Of a DNA stretch of 64,000 bases, positions 25,822 through 38,389 are shown one piece after another (position 1 is the first letter of the stretch; every line of letters starts with the position of its first letter). The notes below the pieces were generated by a model, which was not told the origin of the DNA, did not search any database, and saw nothing but the letters and a program-made list of their open reading frames with translations. A program made the position numbers and the translations under genes. Source of the DNA: Proteles cristata cristata (lineage: Eukaryota > Chordata > Mammalia > Carnivora > Hyaenidae). The stretch lies in contig JAESUZ010001723.1 of assembly GCA_017311185.1 (NCBI GenBank), forward strand, positions 744,001 through 808,000, written 5' to 3'.

Positions 25822-25974
25822 GTCTCGGATTATCAACCTACACTGGACATTGGAATCCCCTGGGACACAAAACATACCGGTGTCTGGGCCCACCCAGAGA
25901 TCCTGCTTTAACTGGTTTGCGGAGAGACCTGGGCATTGAAATTCAGTGTGCGGCCGCAATTTGGAAACCACTGA
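25822..25974 (+). mobile_element. MER5A-like DNA transposon fossil
   Basis: Family-like segments ACATTGGAATCCCCTGGG, TGTCTGGGCCCACCC and end TTTGGAAACCACTG match the hAT-Charlie element MER5A. Confidence 0.75.
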
Positions 25975-27089
25975 GTTAAGCCCTTCCCAGCCCAGGTAAT
26001 ATAGCCCACTAGGCCCGTGTGGTCCTACCTGGGGATGGTGATGCAGAATTCCAAACTGCTCACCAAGCTCAAGGTAATTAAGGCTTTCCACTCTGTGATG
26101 AGCCAAGAATACAAAGTAAAATGGGGATTCAGAGGGAGAGCCCCTTTGGTGGAAAATTCTTGGAAGCAGGAAAACACAGGTAGCTGGGGCTGGGATGGGG
26201 AGAGGCTGTTGGGGGGGGGGAAATATGTAGGGCCTCTTGTCCCCAGAGACATAACTCCAGGAATATGGCACCATTCATGTGTGGGCAGTGGAGACTCAGG
26301 GACCAGCCCAAAAAAGGCCAAGCTTCATCCAAGGTCTTAAACTACCACCTTGGCTCTAATGGCCTGGGGTCTTGAGAACTGGAGGTGGGCTGGACCTGTG
26401 GGTGTTGAGCAACAGAGAGCCTGAGGCAGAAGAAATGAATGAGACAGAATTGGAGTCCACAGAAGGGATCCCCTTTAGCATCTGGGTCTGTGGCTAGAGT
26501 TGGCCTGGATCTGTGGAGACACCCACAGCTCCTCAGCAGAGGTGAGGCTGTAGGTGGGGTTTTCAGGGGCAGGCCTCTCAGACCCTTACAGAACATCACA
26601 GACCTTCCCTTCTATTCCCCATCATCACTGTGAATTGAGCTGGAGAAGGAACTCTCTCTGAGAATACACTGAAACACTGGAAGTGGGGATGGAGTGTGGG
26701 AGGAGGGGGAGATGCTTGTAGCCTTGGGGCAGGAGTGGTCCTAAGCACACTCTGGGGGACTCTGTATCCCCATTCTTGCTCTTTCCCCAAGTGAATTGTG
26801 CCCTAAGAGATATTGCCCGAGGCCTGATCAACAAAGAAATATACTGACCTTCAGACTGCCCCAGCATACTGGGTCCCTAAGAAGGCGGTTCAGCAAGTAA
26901 GGGCCCATCTCCTACTGGTCACTTCCAGCTCTGAAAAAGGATTCCCAGATGGCATTTCATTCTTGCTCCCAGGATGCCCACCCCATGCTCTCAAGCCCCT
27001 CACCTGATATATCTCCGACCTTAGTTCTGATCCCACTATTCAGGGTCTCCATCCTGCCTTGTCTTCTGCTTCTCTCTGTCCCACATGGC

Positions 27090-28560
27090 AAACCCAAAAT
27101 GAGATGGCACTGTGCAATTGCAAGATTTACAGTACAGCTATGGTAATCAAGATAGTACAGTATTGTTGAAAGAAGAACTAGATCAATGGAACAGAAGAGA
27201 GAGTCCAGAAATAGACTCACACAAATATAGTCAACTGAACTTTGAAAATGGAGCAAAGGCAATCCAATGGAAAGTTTTCTTTCAATAAATGTTGAAAAAA
27301 TGACATCCACATGCAAAAAAAGTGAAGCTAGACACAGACTTTATGCTCTTTACAAAATTAACTCAAAATGGATCACAGGAATGTAATACTCTGACAGCCA
27401 TGAAAGAAAGAATCGATAAGCTGAACCTCATTAAAATAAAAGCTCTGTTCTGCAAAAGACAGCGGTTAAAAGAATGAGAAAAGAAACCACAACCTCAAAG
27501 AAAATGTTTGCAAAAGACACAGCTGATAAAGATTTGTTATCTAAAATATACAAATAACCCTGAAAACTTAACAATCTTTATTTAAAATGAAGAAAAGATC
27601 GAGCAGACACTTCACCAGAAGAGGCACACATGGCAAATTAGCATATTAAAATATATTCAACATAATGGATTATTACAGAATTGAAAATTAAAACAATAAT
27701 GAAATAACCGTACACATCTATTAGGAAGTGAAAAATCCAAAACACTGACAACACCAAATGCTGGCTAAGATGTGGAGCAACAGGAATGCTCATTCAGTGT
27801 TAGTGGGAATGCAAAATGGCATAGCCACTCTGGAGGAAAGTTTGGTGGTTTAATACAGAATTAAACATAAGCTCCCCATATGATCTAGCAATTCAGCTTC
27901 TTTGTATTTACTCAAGTAAGTTGAACACTTATGTCTACACAAAAATCTGCATATGAATGTTTACAGCAGTTGTATTCATAATTGTCAAAAGTTGAAAGCA
28001 ACCAAGAAGACTTTCCAATGGGTAAAGTGATAAACTTACTGCAGTACATCCATACCACGATGGAATATTTAGTGATAAAAAGAAACAAGCTGTCAAGCCA
28101 CAGAATGACATGGAGGAATCTTAAACTTAAATCTGAAAAGGCAACATATTGCATGATCCCAACTATAAGACATTCTGAAAAAGGCATACTATGGAGACAG
28201 TAAATGGTTGGCAGCTGTCTGGTGGAGGGAATGAGGGACCAACAGTAGCATTTTATTCTGTATGATACAATAAATGCAGATACATGAAATTGTCTATTTG
28301 TCAAAAACCATAGAACTACACAACACAAAGTGAGCTCTGATGTAAACTATGGGCTTCAGTTAATAATAATGCAGCAGTATTGGTTTGTCTATTGTAATAA
28401 ATGCACCACGCTAATGCAAGATGTTAATAATAAGTTAAACTGTATGCAGCAGGATGAGGAGCAGGGAGCCCATGGGAACTCTATTTTCTGCTCAAATTTT
28501 CCATAAACCTAAAACTGCTCTAAAATGAAAGGCTGTTAATAAAAAATAAAAGGCATAATG
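27090..28560 (+). mobile_element. LINE-1 3' fragment, sense
   Basis: ORF2 C-terminal part and 3' UTR (..GATCAATGGAACAGAAGAGAG.., ..GATGTGGAGCAACAGGAATG..) ending in AATAAAAAATAAAAGG. Many stops. Confidence 0.85.
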
Positions 28561-28629
28561 ACTAGAACAAAAGTACTAAAGCTGTGTGCATTTGTACATA
28601 GAAAGTCATAAAGTACTCAAACATCTACT

Positions 28630-31600
28630 TTAATATTTCACTTAGCCTAATACCCTCCAATTCCATCCACATTGCTGCAAACAGCCAAATTTCATTCTTT
28701 CTTGTTGCCAAGTACATATTCCATTGTATATATGAACCACATCTTTTTTTTTTTTAAATATTTTTATTTATTTCTAGGAGAGAGAGAGAGAGAGACAGCA
28801 TGAGCAGGGGAGGGTCAGAGAGAGAGAGAGAGGGAGACACAGACTCCGAAACAGGCTCCAGGCTCTGAGCTGGCAGTCAGCACAAAGCCCGACGCGGGGA
28901 TTGAACCCACGAACCGCGAGATCATGACCTAAGCGAAAGTCGGACGCTCAACCGACTAAGCCACCCAGGTGCCCCGAACCACATCTTCTTTATCCATTCC
29001 TCAGTTGATGGGTGTTTAGGCTCTTTCCATAATTTGGCTATTGTTGAAAGCGCTGCTATAAATATTGGGGTACATGTGCCCCTATGCACCAGCACTCCTG
29101 TATCCCCTGGGTAAATTCCTAGCAGTGGTATTGCTGGGCCATAGGGGAGTTCTACTGTTAATTTTTTGAGGAACCGCCACACTATTTTCCAGAGCAGCTA
29201 TACCAGTTTGCATTCCCACCAACAGTGCAAGAGGGTTGGTTCCCGTTTCTCCACATCCTCGCCAGCATCTATAGTCTCCTGATTTGTTCATTTTGGCCAC
29301 TCTGACTGGTGTGAGGTGGTATCTCAGTGTAGCTTTGATTTGTATTTCCCTGATGATGACTGACGTTGAGCATCGTTTCATGGTCTTCCTGGAAAAATGT
29401 CTATTCATGTCTCCTGCCCATTTCTTCACTGTATTATATATTTGTCAGGTGTGGAGTTTGGTGAGTTCTTTATAGATTTTGGATACTAGCCCTTTATTTG
29501 ATATGTCATTTGCAAATATCTTTTTCCATTCTGTCAGTTGACTTTTAGTTTTGCTGTTTCCTTTGCTGTGCAGAAGCTTTTTATCTTGATGAGGTCCCAG
29601 TAGTTCATTTTTGCTCTTGATTCCCTTGCTTTTGGAGATGTGTTGAGTAAGAAATTGCTGTGGCTGAGGTCAAAGAGGTTGTTGCCTGCTTTCTCCTCTA
29701 GGGTTTTGATGGTTTCCTGTCTCACATTCAGGTCCTTTATCCATTTTGAGTTTATTTTTGTGCATGGTGTGAGAAAATGATCTAGTTTCATTCTTCTGCA
29801 TGCTGTTGTCCAGTTCTCGCAGCAGCATCTGTTAAAGAGGCTGTCTTTTTTCCATTGGATACTCTTTCCTGCTTTGTTAAAGATTAGTTGGCCATACATT
29901 TGTGGGTCCAATTCTGGGTTCTCTATCTTATCCCATTGATCTATGTGTCTGCTTTTGTGCCAATACCATACTGTCTTGATGATTACAGCTTTAGTAGAGG
30001 CTAAATTCTGGGATTGTGATGCCTTCCGCTTTGGTTTTCTTTTTCAATATTACTTTGGCTATTTGGGGTCTTTTGTGGTTCTATATAAATTTTAGGATTG
30101 TTTGTTCTAGATTTGAGAAGAACGCCAGTGCAATTTGATTGGGATTGCATTGAATGTGCAGACTGCTCTGGATAGTACTGACATTTTAACAATATTTATT
30201 CTTCCAATTCATGAGCATGGAATGTTTTTCCATTTCTTTGTGTCTTCTCCAATTTCTTTCATAAGCTTTCTCTAGTTTTCAGCATACAGATCTTTTACAT
30301 CTTTGATTAGGTTTATTTCTAGGTATTTTATGGTTCTTGATGCAACTGTAAATGGGATCAGTTTCTTTATTTCTCTTTCTCTTGCTGCATTATTGGTGTA
30401 TAGAAACGCAAACGATTTCTGTACGTTGATTTTATACTCTACAACTTTGTTGAATTCATGTATCAGTTCTAGCAGTCTTTTGGTGGTGTCTGTCAGGTAT
30501 CCATGTAGAGTATCATGTCATTTGCAAAAAGTGAAAGTTTGACTTCATCTTTGCCAATTTTAATGCCTTTTATTTCATTTTATTGTCTGCTGATGCTAGG
30601 GCTTCCAACACTATGTTAAACAACAGTGGTGAGTGGACATCCCGGTCATGTTCTTGATCTTGGGGGGAAAGCTCTCAGTTTTTCCCCATTGAGGATGATA
30701 TTAGCTGTGGGCTTTTCATAAATGGCTTTTATGATGTTTAAATATGTTTCTTCTATCCTGACTTTCTTGAGGGTTTTTACTAAGAATGCTGTATTTTGTC
30801 ACATGCTTTTTCTGCTTCTATTGACAGGATCATATGGTTCTTATCTTTATTTTATTAATGTAATGTATCGCATTGATTGATTTCCAAATATTGAACCAGC
30901 CCTGCAGCCCAGGAATGAATCCCACTTGATCATGACGAATAATTCTTTTTTATGCTGTTGAATTCGATTTGCTAGTATCTTGTTGAGAATTTTTGTATCC
31001 GTGTTCATTAGGGATATTGGCCTGTAGTTCTCCTTTTTTGTTGGGTCTCTGTCTGGTTTAGGAATCAAAGTAATGCTGGCTTTGTAGAATGCAGAAGTTT
31101 TCCTTCCATTCCTATTTTTTGGAAGGGCTTGAGAAGGATAGGTATTAACTATGCTTTAAATGTCTGGTAGAATTCCCCAGGGAAGCCATCTGGTCCCAGA
31201 CTCTTATTTGTTGGGAGATTTTTGATAACTGATTCACTTTCTTCACTAATTATGGGTCTGTTCAAATTTTCTATTTTTTCCCATTTGAATTTTGGTAGCG
31301 TGTGGGTGTTTAGGAATTTGTCCATTTCTTCCAGGTTGTCCAGTTTGTTGGCATATAATTTTTCATAGTATTCCCTGATAATTGCTTGTATTTCCGAGGG
31401 ATTGGTTATAATAAATCCATTTTAATTCGTGATTTTATCTATTTGGGTCCTCTCTCTTTTCTTTTTGAGAAGCCTGGCTAGAGATTTGTCAATTTTGTTT
31501 ATTTTTTCAAAAAAACAACTCTTAGTTTCATTGATCTGTTCTACTGTCTTTTGTTTGGATCCTATATTGTTTATTTCTGCTTTGATCCTTTTTATTTCTC

Positions 31601-32478
31601 TTCTTCTGATGGGTTTGGTTTTTTTTGTTTGTTTGTTTGTTTTTTTTTACTGTTCTGCTTCTAGTTCCTTTAGGTGTGCTGTTAGATTTTGTATCTGGGA
31701 TTTTTCTTGTTTCTTGAGATAGGCCTGGATTGCAATGTATTTTCCTCTTAAGACTGCCTTTGCTGCATCCCAAAGGGTTTGAATTGTCATGTTTTCATTT
31801 TCATTTGTTTCCATATATTTTTTAATTTCTTCTTTAATTGCCTGGTTGACCCATTTGTTCTTTAGTAGGATGTTCTTTAACCTCCACGCATTTGGAGGTT
31901 TTACAAATTTTTTCATGTGGTTGATTTCAAGTTTCATACCATTGTGATCTGAAAATATGCATGAAATAATCTCAATTCTTTTATATTTATTGAGGGCTGT
32001 TTTGTGACCCAGAATGTGATCTATCTTAGAGAATGTTCCCATACGCACTCAATAAGAAAGTATATTCTGCTGCTTTAGGATGTAAAGTTCTAAATATATT
32101 TGTCAAGTCCATCTGGTCCAGTGTGTCATTCAGGGCCACTGTTTGTTTACTGATTTTCTGTCTAGATGATCTATCCTTTGCTGTAAGTGGAGTATTAAAG
32201 TCCTCTGCAAATACCACATTGCACATCTGCACAAATACCAAAGATTGCTTATCTTTGTGATTAATTGTTTAATACATTTGGGTGCTTCTGAATTCAGTGC
32301 ATAGACATTTATAATTGTTAGCTCTTCCTGATGGAAAGACCCCATAATTATTATATAATGCCCTTCTTCATCTCTTGTTACAGCCTTTAATTTAAAGTCT
32401 AGTTTGTCTGCTATAAGTATGGCTACTCCAGCTTTCTTTTGACTTCTAGTAGCATAGTAGATAGTTCTCCGGGAGTGG
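28630..32478 (-). mobile_element. LINE-1, antisense, 5' truncated within ORF2 endonuclease
   Basis: The longest contiguous L1 in the window. Minus-strand frames include reverse-transcriptase text ([19 protein letters not shown] near 31.0 kb), endonuclease text (near 32.0-32.3 kb) and the C-terminal region near 29.1-29.9 kb. Several frameshifts and stops separate them, so it is not functional. The 5' end stops around 32478, inside the endonuclease domain; ORF1 is absent. A SINE lies at 28746-28975. Confidence 0.88.
28746..28975 (-). mobile_element. Young felid-type tRNA SINE with exact 12-bp target duplication
   Basis: GAACCACATCTT occurs at 28734-28745 and 28976-28987. Inserted in the antisense L1. 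Confidence 0.95.
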
Positions 32479-32512
32479 GATATTTTTATTTTTATTTTGT
32501 TTTATTTTATTT

Positions 32513-32538
32513 TTTAATTAATTAATTAATTAATTAAC
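32513..32538. repeat. (TTAA)n simple repeat
   Basis: Six TTAA units in a T-rich context at the junction of two L1 fragments. Confidence 0.9.
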
Positions 32539-32559
32539 TTTTTTTGGGGGCGGTGGGTG

Positions 32560-33170
32560 GGATATGTTTAAAGAGCCCCTAAGAGTCTTAGATTCAAAGA
32601 CACAGAAGGGTTGAAAGCAAAAGGATGGAAAGATAGATTCCATGCAAATAGTAAACAAAAGAGCTGTAATGACTGTACTACTATTATTTTTAAATGTCTA
32701 TATTAAAAAGAAAGAACTCAGGGCACCCGGATGGCTCAGTCAGTTAAGTGTCCGACTTTGGCTCAGGTCGTGATCTCATAACCATGGGTTCAAGCCTTGT
32801 ATTGGGCTCTGTGCTGACAGCTCAGAGCCTAGAGCCTGCTTCAGATTCTGTGTCTCCCTCTCTCTATCCCTTTCTCTGCTTGTGATCTCTCTCTCTCTCA
32901 AAAATAAATAAAAACATTTAAAAAATGAAAAAAAGGAAGACTTCTAACTTTATATTTTATAGGGCTAGAAACAGAAGAGTAAACTAAACCCAAAGATAGC
33001 AGAAGAAAGAAAATAATAAAGATTAGAGTGAAGATAAATGAAATAAAGAATAGAAAAACAATAGAATCAACAAAACAAAAAAACTGGTTCTTTGAGAAGA
33101 TCAAAATTGACAAAAGTTTAACTAGATTTACCAAGGAAAAAAGAGATAAAAATAACTAAAATAAAAAAAG
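32560..33170 (+). mobile_element. LINE-1 fragment, sense
   Basis: ORF2-like blocks (AGGATGGAAAGATAGATTCC.. and GAAACAGAAGAGTAAACTAA..) on either side of the SINE at 32721-32930. Confidence 0.7.
32721..32930 (+). mobile_element. Felid-type tRNA SINE
   Basis: GGGCACCCGGATGGCTCAGT head; CT-rich; AAAATAAATAAAAAC tail. Confidence 0.9.
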
Positions 33171-33322
33171 AAAATGAGTCCATGACTATTGATTCTAAAG
33201 ATAAAAGAATTATACCTGAGTGGTGGGCTTGCTGCCACAGACCCAAAGCAGTCCTGCCCACCTGTTGACCTGGCAGGAGCCCTACTCAGTGCAGATCCAC
33301 CACTGCAGATCCAGAAGCAGCC

Positions 33323-33366
33323 CCATCCATCCATCCATCCATCCATCCATCCATCCATCCATCCAA
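33323..33366. repeat. (CCAT)n microsatellite
   Basis: Eleven CCAT units directly visible. The surrounding 33170-33490 is a non-L1 island between L1 fragments, not recognised. Confidence 0.98.
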
Positions 33367-33933
33367 AAACAGCCCCATCTACCTGTGGATCAGCACCCAA
33401 ACTACCCACAGATACCAGGAGCAGACCCACCAAAAACCAGAGCAACAGACCTATTCACACTCTCCATCATTAGGCTCATCCATGGACACTGCCAGCCACT
33501 GAGCTTAGAATCTCTGAATTTGTCACATACAAGGGAACTTCTATAAGACAAGTATCAGATTTATCAGCCAAAACTTTGCAGGATAGGAGAGATTACAGAA
33601 AAAGGAAAAAAATGTCAACCAGCAATACTATATCCAGCAAAACTGTCCTTTAAGAATGAGGTGGAACTAAAGACTGCCCCAGACCAACAAAACCTGAGGG
33701 AGTTTGTCACCATTAGAACATGTCTTATGAGATGTACCAACAAGAGTTCTTTAAGTTGAAATGAAAAGACATTAAACAGGAACATGAAAACATATGAAAG
33801 TATAAATCTTACTAGTAAAGGTAACTATAAAGACAATTACAGAATACTTTCATGCTGTAATGGAGGCATGCAAATCACTTTTAACACTGGTGTAAAAGTT
33901 AAAGTATAAAAGTATTAAGAATAACTATAAACA

Positions 33934-34139
33934 GGGGGACCTGGGTGACTCAGTCGGTTAGGTGTCCAACTTTAGCTCAGGTCATGATCTTGCAGTTTGT
34001 GGGTTTGAGTTCCGCATTGGGTTCTGTGCTGGCAGCTCAGAGCCTGGAGCCTGCTTCACATTCTGTGTCTCCCTCTCTCTCTGCCCCTCCCGACCCACAC
34101 TCTGTCTCTCTCTCTCAAGGATAAATTAAAGAAAAAAAA
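33934..34139 (+). mobile_element. Felid-type tRNA SINE with exact 17-bp target duplication
   Basis: AAGAATAACTATAAACA occurs at 33917-33933 and 34140-34156. Confidence 0.95.
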
Positions 34140-34568
34140 AAGAATAACTATAAACAAAGTTGTTAATGAAAGAACAAATTTTTGAAAAGGTAAAATCTGA
34201 CATCAAAAACAAAATATGTGTGATGTAGAGTTTTTATATATGATTAAGTTGTTACAGCTTAAAATAGACTGACATACCTATAAATTGTTTGATGTAAACT
34301 TCATGGTAAGCACAAAGGAAATAACCCAAAGTAGGTACACAAAAGATATAGAGAAAAGAATCAAAGCATATCACAACAAAAAAATCCTGTCAAATCACAA
34401 TAAAGACAAAAAGAGAATAAGATAGGAATAAGAGAAATATAAAAAAAGACACAAAACAATGAACAAAATGACAAGAGTAAGTCCTTGTCTATCAATAACT
34501 AAACGTAAATGGACTAACCTATCCCGTCAAAAGACATATAGTGGATGAATGGATTTAAATACAAGGCC

Positions 34569-34748
34569 AGGAGCACCTGGGGGGATCAATCAGCTGAGCA
34601 TCCACTCTTGATTTTGGCTCAGGTCATTTCCAAGCTCAGTTCCTGTCAGGTTCCACGCTGACAGAGCAGAGTCTGCTTAGGATTCTCTCTCTACCTCTCT
34701 CTGCCCCTCCCCCACTCAAAATAAATTAATTAATTAAAAAAAAAAGAA
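34569..34748 (+). mobile_element. Felid-type tRNA SINE, short
   Basis: AGGAGCACCTGGGGGGATCA head; deleted B-box region; AATTAATTAAAAAAA tail. Confidence 0.85.
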
Positions 34749-35089
34749 AATCCTTTAAAAAATAAGGTAAGAAATAAAAACCAAACCAAACAACATGCTG
34801 TCTACAAGTCACCTTAGATTTAAGGATACACATAGGCTACACGTGAAGGGATAGAGAAAGGTATTACACGCAAATGGGAACCAAGAGAGCAGAAGACTTT
34901 AAGTCAAAACACGTCACAAGAGGCAAAGAAGGTCATTATATAATGATTAAAGGGCCAATTCAACAAGAATATATAACAGCTTGAAATGCGTGTATACCGA
35001 ACGTCAAAGCACGTAATTATACTGAGCCAATGCTGGCAGATACAAATGGAGAAATACACACCAGTACAATAAAATGATAGGAGACTTTA

Positions 35090-35313
35090 TTTATTTATTT
35101 TTATGTTTTATTTATTTCTGAGAGAGAGAGAGAGAGAGACAGCGTGAGCAGGGGAGAGTCAGAGAGAGAGGGAGACACAGAATCTGAAGCAGGCTCCAGG
35201 CTCTGAGCTAGCTGTCAGCACAGAGCCTGATGCAGGGCTCGAACCCACGAACCGTGAAATCATAACCTGAGCTGAAGTCGGACGCTTAACTGACTGAGCC
35301 ACCCAGGCACCCC
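35090..35313 (-). mobile_element. Young felid-type tRNA SINE with exact 14-bp target duplication
   Basis: GATAGGAGACTTTA occurs at 35076-35089 and 35314-35327. Confidence 0.95.
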
Positions 35314-35805
35314 GATAGGAGACTTTAATACCCTACTCTCAGTAATGGATAACTCATCCAGATAGAAAATCAATAAAGAAATAGAACTGAATAACACTAT
35401 ATGGCTCTAACAGGCCTATGCAAAACATTCTTGCCAACAGCGGCAGCATATTCATTCTTCTCAAGGGCACATTTTTCTCCAGGATAGATCGTATGCTAGG
35501 TCACAAAACAAATCTTAATAAACTTAAAGAAGAATGAATCATTCCAACTATCTTTTCCAATCACAATGCAATGAAAATAGAAATCAATAACAGAAAGAAA
35601 AAGGGGAAATTCATTAATATACAGAAATTAAACAGTAAACTCTCAGCTGTTGAGCCAAAGAAGAAATAGAAAAGGAAATTAGAAAATATATTCATAGACA
35701 AACAAAAGTGAAAATACCTTATACCAAAACTTACAAGATGTAGTAAAAGCAGTTATATGAAAGAAATTTATGGCAATAAGTGTCTATCTAAAATAGAAGA
35801 TCTCA

Positions 35806-35894
35806 GGGGTGCCTGGCTGGCTCAGTGGGTAGAGCATATGACTCTTGATCTCAGGATTGTGAGTTCAAGCCCCACACTGGGCATGGAGCATAAT

Positions 35895-35925
<31 letters not shown>

Positions 35926-35926
35926 A
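35806..35926 (+). mobile_element. Short carnivore SINE, older subtype without CT-rich body
   Basis: GGGGTGCCTGGCTGGCTCAG.. GTAGAGCATATGACTCTTGA.. CCCCACACTGGGCATGGAGC then (AAAT)n. Same subtype as the fragment at 17026-17100. Confidence 0.88.
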
Positions 35927-36493
35927 AAGAAGATTTCAAACAACCTAACTTTATACCACAAAGAACTAGAAAAAGACCAAACTAAACCCAAAATTGGTAG
36001 AAAGAAAAAAAATAAAGCAGAAATAAATGAAACAGAATAGAAAAACAATTTAAACATTGATGAGATTAAGGGTTGACTGACTAAGAAAAAGAGGATTCAA
36101 ATAAATTGTGAGTAAAAGAGGAGACTTTACAACTGATGCTACAAAAATAAAAAGAATCTTAAGGGACTATTATGAAAAATTATATGCCGACAAACCAGGC
36201 AATGTAGCAGAGGTGAAAAAATTCCTAGAAACACATAATCTATCAAGACTGAATTGAGAAACAGAAAGCCTGGACAAATCAATAACAAAAAGGAGGCTGA
36301 AGAAGCAATTAAAACACTCCCAACAGCAGAAGACATGAATATACATTTTTCCAAAGAAGACAATCAGATGGCTAACAGACACATGAAAAGATGCTCAACA
36401 TCACTCATTATCAGGGAAATGCAAATCAGAACTACAATGAGATACCTCCTTACACCTGTCCGAATGGCTAGAATCAAAAAGACAAGAAACAAC

Positions 36494-36673
36494 GGGCACC
36501 TGGGTGGCTCAGATGGTTAAGTGTCTAACTCTTAGTTTGGGCTCAGGTCATAATCCCATGGTTTGTTGGGCTGGACCCTGTAGGGCTCTGAGCTGACAGT
36601 GTAGAGCCTGTTTGCAATTCTCTCTCTCCCTCTCTGTCTCGTCTCTCTCAAAATAAATAGATAAACTTAAAAA
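36494..36673 (+). mobile_element. Felid-type tRNA SINE
   Basis: GGGCACCTGGGTGGCTCAGA head; AAAAAGACAAGAAACAA flanks both ends. Confidence 0.92.
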
Positions 36674-37160
36674 AAAGACAAGAAACAAGTGTTGGTGAGG
36701 ATGTGGAGAAAAACAAAGTCTCATACACTTGTGGTGGGAATGTAAATTGGTACGACCACTGTGGAAAACAATATGGAGTTTCCTAAAAAAAATTAAAAAT
36801 AGAATTACTATCTGATCAAATAATTCCACTACTGGGTATTTACCAAATATGAAAACACTAATTCTAAAAGATACATGCACTTGTATGTTTACTGCAGCAT
36901 TGGAAGCAACCCAAGTTGTCTACCAATAGATGAATGGATAAAGAAGATGTGGTATATATGCACAATGGAATGTTACTCAGCCATAAAAAAGAATGAGATC
37001 TTGTCATCTGCAACAACATGATTGGACTTAGAGTATATAATGCTAAGTGAAATAAGTTAGAGAAAGACAAGTACTATACGATTTTACTCACATGTGGAAT
37101 TTAAGAAACAAAACAAATGAAAAAATAGAGAAAAGAAGAAACAAACAAAAAACCAGACTG

Positions 37161-37361
37161 TTTTTAATGTTTATTTGTTTTGAGAGAGAGAGAACAAGCA
37201 GGAGATGGGAAGACAGAGGAGAGAGAGAATCCCAAGCATACTCCACACCATCAGTGCTGAGTCTATCGTGGGACTTGATCCTACGAACCAAACTGCAAGA
37301 TCATGACATGAGCTGAAATCAAGTGTCGGACGCTTAACTGACTGAGCCCCCCAGGGGCTCC
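37161..37361 (-). mobile_element. Felid-type tRNA SINE
   Basis: Antisense copy; AAAACCAGACTG / AAAAGCCAGACTC flanks. Confidence 0.9.
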
Positions 37362-37619
37362 CAAAAAGCCAGACTCTTAAATACAGAGAATAAACTGAAG
37401 GTTGCCAGAGGGGAAATGGGGGGTGGTGGTAGATAAAATAGATAAAGAGAATTAAGAGTACACTTATCATGATGAGCACTGAGTAATGTATAGAGTTGCT
37501 GAATCATTGTGGGGAGTGAGAAAAAACAGAACTGTTGAATCATTATGTTGTGCAGTTGAAAGTAATATAACACTCTATGCTAACTATACTTCAATTAAAA
37601 AAAAGAAAGAAAATGTGAT

Positions 37620-38185
37620 ATATATCCTATCACATACTCACACTGGAATATTAGTAGCCATAAAAAGGAAGGAAATGCTGTCATTTGCAACACGAATAAA
37701 CCTGGAGGATATTATGCTAAGTGAAATAAGCCAGACACAGAAGGACAAATACTGCATGATCCCACTTTTATGAGAAATTTAAAATAGCCAAATTCAAAGA
37801 GAGTAGAATAATCATTGCCATAATGCTTGGGAGAGGTGGCGGCCAAAGGGTACAAAGTTTCAGTTATGTAAGATGAGTAAGTTCTGGAGATCTGCCATAC
37901 AACATAGAGCCCATAACGAACAGTACTGTATTGTATACTTAAATATTAGTTATGAAGGTAGATTTTTTAGCCAAGGGCTCTTACCACAAAAGAAAAAAAA
38001 TTAAATTAGTAAATAAGGAGAAAGGAAGGAATCTTTTGGAGCTGATGGATAAGTTTATGGCCTTGATTTTGGTTATGGTCTCATGGGTATAGACTTATCT
38101 CCAAACTAATCATATTGTATACATTAAATATGTACAGCTTTCTGTATGTCATCATGCCTTGATAGAGTGGCTTTAAAAAGAATTA
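37620..38185 (+). mobile_element. LINE-1 3' fragment, sense
   Basis: Second 3'-end piece (GGAATATTAGTAGCCATAAA.. GCTAAGTGAAATAAGCCAGA) directly after the previous L1 tail, so a separate insertion. Confidence 0.75.
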
Positions 38186-38188
38186 TGA

Positions 38189-38389
38189 GAGAGGCTCTTG
38201 GGTGGGTCAGCTGGTTAAACGTCCGACTCTCGATTTCGGCTTAGGTCATGATCTCACAGTTTGTGCCGTCAGTACAGAGCCTGCTTGGGATTCTCTCTCT
38301 CCCTCTCTGTCTGCCCTTCCCCCACTTGTACTCACTCATTCTCTCTCCTTCTCTCTCTCAAAATAAATAAGTAAACTTAAAAATAAAAA
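38189..38389 (+). mobile_element. Felid-type tRNA SINE
   Basis: Degraded head GAGGCTCTTGGGTGGGTCAG; flanks AAAAAGAATTATGAGA / AAAAAAATTATAAGA. Confidence 0.88.

Larger units (their letters stand above)
24460..27080. other. Intergenic sequence between IQCF gene and L1 field
   Basis: Contains the inverted repeat copy at 24584-24936, the TG-rich duplication at 25418-25520 and a MER5A-like element at 25822-25974. Long open frames (204 codons at 25007-25621) run through low-complexity DNA and look non-coding. Confidence 0.5.
33490..37612 (+). mobile_element. LINE-1, sense, with internal deletion near 36.29 kb
   Basis: Blocks in order: inter-ORF/5' part (CCAGCAATACTATATCCAGC near 33.6 kb), endonuclease (34.5-35.6 kb), then an abrupt switch near 36.29 kb to the ORF2 C-terminal part (CAGAAGACATGAATATACAT), and 3' UTR ending TACTTCAATTAAAAAAAAG. 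Broken frames. SINEs within. Confidence 0.75.

Noticed and set aside
33323..33366. Regular short repeats considered as an array element
   Set aside because: A simple (CCAT)n microsatellite in mammalian DNA; no spacers, so not a CRISPR-like array.
33189..33546. Open frames through (CCAT)n on both strands
   Set aside because: The His-Pro-Ser-Ile repeats come from the tetranucleotide microsatellite.
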